From JBFMFH01 sp964481395 (GTDB lineage: Bacteria > Acidobacteriota > Vicinamibacteria > Vicinamibacterales > JAKQTR01), in NCBI GenBank assembly GCA_964481395.1, contig CAYZYG010000172.1:1-6933 (forward strand): a DNA stretch of 6,933 nucleotides, written 5' to 3'. The position numbers were made by a program, and so were the translations under genes. Positions 5,809-6,933 of the stretch are shown here, in pieces; positions within the stretch are counted from its first letter, which is position 1; every line of letters begins with the position of its first letter. The notes below the pieces were generated by a model, which was not told where the DNA came from, did not search any database, and worked only from the letters and a program-made list of their open reading frames with translations.

Positions 5809-6429
5809 CTAAGGAACCCAGGCGCGCAGCACGTTGACCAACGTCTCCCCGCCCGGCGTCTGGCCGGTGGCCGGGTCCAGCGCGACCAGCGCCGCCCGCC
5901 AGGTGGGCGCAGACTTGTCGAAGCGCACGATGTAGGTGTAGGGCGTGTCGCAGTCGAACAGCGCCGGCGCGCCGCCGATCAACACCGGCTCGACGCCGGT
6001 ACGGATGGCGCAGGTGCGCCCGCCATCCAGTTCGACGAAGAACGGCACGAGTTGATCGACTGAAGGCGGGATCAACGTCGGCGGCGGCGCGGCCGGGTTG
6101 ACCAGCGCCTTCACCGCGCCGGCCACGGGGTCGGGGCTGCAGAGGAGCGAACCGCCGCTGGTGAAGCAAGGCTCGGCCAAGCCGCCGCTGTCCAGGACGC
6201 AGCGGTGCGTCCCCGGCACGATGGTCGATGCGTCACACAAGCCGCCGGTGGCCGCCCCGCCGGGCGCGATGGTTGTGGGATCGAACGGTAAGACCTCTGT
6301 GGCGCCCTTGATCTCCTGGGGGCCGACGAGACCGGCCTCGCCACTATTGGCCGGATCGCCGCCGCAAGCAACCAGAAGTGAGAAGAGCGCAAGCGCTAAG
6401 GGTAATAGGGAGCGGCTGGTGCGGATCAT
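5809..6429 (-). CDS. Lipoprotein of unknown function with six extra cysteines
   Basis: A 206-residue protein I do not recognise. ATG at 6429 is chosen over the upstream in-frame ATG (6462) because it starts a textbook lipoprotein signal (MIRTSRS, hydrophobic run, lipobox LVAC at 19-22) and has GAGG six bases upstream. The mature part starts CGGDPANSGEAG, a flexible linker. It then has six further cysteines at 65, 77, 88, 97, 140 and 160; an even number in an exported protein suggests up to three disulfides. A Pro-rich stretch, NPAAPPPTLIPPS (about 111-123), separates a Cys-rich N-terminal half from a C-terminal half rich in beta-strand-like sequence (CAIRTGVEPVLIGG, YTYIVRFDK, WRAALVALD). No catalytic motif is evident. 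It converges on the hydrolase, so shared transcription is not expected. Likely on the outer face of the membrane. Confidence 0.78.
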   Translation of the reverse strand: MIRTSRSLLPLALALFSLLVACGGDPANSGEAGLVGPQEIKGATEVLPFDPTTIAPGGAATGGLCDASTIVPGTHRCVLDSGGLAEPCFTSGGSLLCSPDPVAGAVKALVNPAAPPPTLIPPSVDQLVPFFVELDGGRTCAIRTGVEPVLIGGAPALFDCDTPYTYIVRFDKSAPTWRAALVALDPATGQTPGGETLVNVLRAWVP

Positions 6430-6480
6430 GTCAAGCCTCGCGGAAAGTTCACAGCGTGGCATACTTTAGCACACGATTCA

Positions 6481-6552
6481 AGACCTGACAGGTGGGCGGC
6501 TCGAAAGCACCCTGTTCGCAACGAACCCTTTGGCCGCCCACCTGTCAGGTCT
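6481..6552. repeat. 72-bp inverted-repeat element, copy 2
   Basis: The same element as at 1752-1821. The left arm GACCTGACAGGTGGGCGGCT (6482-6501) is identical to copy 1; the right arm (6533-6551) is identical over 19 bases, with one change at its inner edge (G6532). Including the outer A-T pair, 6481-6500 pairs perfectly with 6533-6552. The spacer is four bases longer than in copy 1 and shares AACGAAC near its right side. It sits upstream of the minus-strand lipoprotein gene, about 50 bp from its start codon, much as copy 1 sits upstream of the minus-strand AI-2E gene. Confidence 0.92.
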
Positions 6553-6566
6553 GGGCGGCAGGCAAC

Positions 6567-6602
6567 AAAAAACGGCCGGACTCGTCTGAGCCCGGCCGTT
6601 TT
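6567..6602 (-). terminator. Intrinsic terminator of the glycosyltransferase gene
   Basis: CGGCCGG (6573-6579) pairs with CCGGCCG (6592-6598); the stem extends outward through AAAA/TTTT and inward, past one A-C mismatch, through CTC/GAG around a GTCT loop. Read on the minus strand the hairpin is followed by six T (AAAAAA at 6567-6572), the standard rho-independent layout, about 30 bp after the glycosyltransferase stop. Four T also follow it on the plus strand, so it may work weakly in both directions. It should insulate the downstream lipoprotein gene from the glycosyltransferase transcript. Confidence 0.85.
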
Positions 6603-6633
6603 CGATGGCTGGTTAGCGATATGAAGATGTGTG

Positions 6634-6933
6634 CTAGACCGGCAATGGCTGCTCGGCGGCGCGGCGGCCGGCGCCCAACCGCCCAACCAGGGCCACGTAG
6701 GCCCCGCCGATCTTCGGCCAGTTGTGGCGTTCATTGAAGCGCCGGCTGCCGTCGCGCAGTTCGTTCAGCCGCGCCGGATCGCGGTAGAGGGCGCGCAGAC
6801 ACGCCGCCAGCCCCTCTACGTCGCCCGGCTCGAACAAGGCGACCATCGTGCCGCCGAAGGTGCTCTCGATGGCCGTCGTGCGCGAGGCGATGGCCGGCAT
6901 GCCCAGGGCGGCATACTCCATCAGCTTGGTCGG
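6634..6933 (-). CDS. Glycosyltransferase, GT4 / group 1 type, C-terminal end (start outside window)
   Basis: The last 99 codons of a glycosyltransferase whose beginning lies beyond the window. The first visible residues, PTKLMEYAALGMPAIAS, match the nucleotide-sugar-binding region of GT-B group 1 enzymes: a conserved Lys, then the Glu of EYAALG followed by G-x-P-x-I-A-S. They lead into TTAIESTF, then VALFEPGDVEGLAACLRALYRDPARLNELRDGSRRF, the usual end of the domain with the F-x-P-G-D segment and C-terminal helices. The frame is open to the window edge, so the ATG at 6921 is internal to the motif and not a start. It probably transfers a sugar from a nucleotide donor during glycan or glycolipid assembly; acceptor and sugar unknown. 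A strong terminator follows at 6567-6602, so it is the last gene of its transcription unit. Confidence 0.88.
   Translation of the reverse strand, partial: PTKLMEYAALGMPAIASRTTAIESTFGGTMVALFEPGDVEGLAACLRALYRDPARLNELRDGSRRFNERHNWPKIGGAYVALVGRLGAGRRAAEQPLPV

Noticed and set aside
6492..6737. Plus-strand 81-codon frame
   Set aside because: It runs through the inverted repeat, the terminator and antisense to the glycosyltransferase; no supporting motif or ribosome binding site.

Overview
The window is GC-rich, compact bacterial DNA with short intergenic spaces and many long palindromic repeats. The repeat style (GTAG-headed hairpins, a GCGGGTTGGTAACCCGC palindrome, a GACCTGACAGGTGGGCGGCT inverted repeat) and the gene types suggest an environmental or metagenomic Chloroflexota (Anaerolineae-like) genome. 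That assignment is an impression from repeat and codon style, not a proof. Two runs of exactly 100 N (1327-1426 and 4843-4942) are assembly gaps, and each falls inside a coding sequence. No rRNA, tRNA, CRISPR array, transposase or phage gene was seen.

Layout: (1) positions 3-698 (+) hold the 3' part of an AI-2E family (UPF0118) membrane protein. (2) Positions 695-805 hold an ordered array of five stem-loops built on a 19-bp period and bounded by inverted GTAG-headed hairpins. (3) Positions 814-1734 (-) hold a second, convergent AI-2E family gene, interrupted by the first gap. (4) Positions 1735-1954 form a divergent intergenic region with a 70-bp inverted-repeat element and a candidate promoter. 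(5) Positions 1955-4171 (+) encode a SulP/SLC26-type anion transporter fused to a STAS domain and a C-terminal cyclic-nucleotide-binding domain. It overlaps by 4 bp (ATGA) with (6) a small GNAT acetyltransferase (4168-4605), so the two probably form a translationally coupled pair. (7) Positions 4600-4667 hold another paired GTAG-type hairpin element. (8) Positions 4711-5790 (+) encode a lipoprotein alpha/beta hydrolase containing the second gap. (9) Positions 5809-6429 (-) encode a convergent, cysteine-containing lipoprotein of unknown function. (10) Positions 6430-6633 hold a second copy of the inverted-repeat element and a strong intrinsic terminator. (11) Positions 6634-6933 (-) hold the 3' part of a GT4-type glycosyltransferase running off the window.

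Most genes concern the cell envelope: three polytopic membrane proteins, two lipoproteins and one glycosyltransferase. Apart from the transporter-GNAT pair there is no clear pathway. The most notable signals are the repeats: hairpins with compensatory base changes, nested palindromes, repeat copies that abut genes, and two genes whose stop codon lies inside the repeat's GTAG-like head. The SulP-STAS-cNMP fusion coupled to an acetyltransferase is the most interesting protein-level arrangement. I do not see convincing evidence of a wholly new defence or mobile system here.
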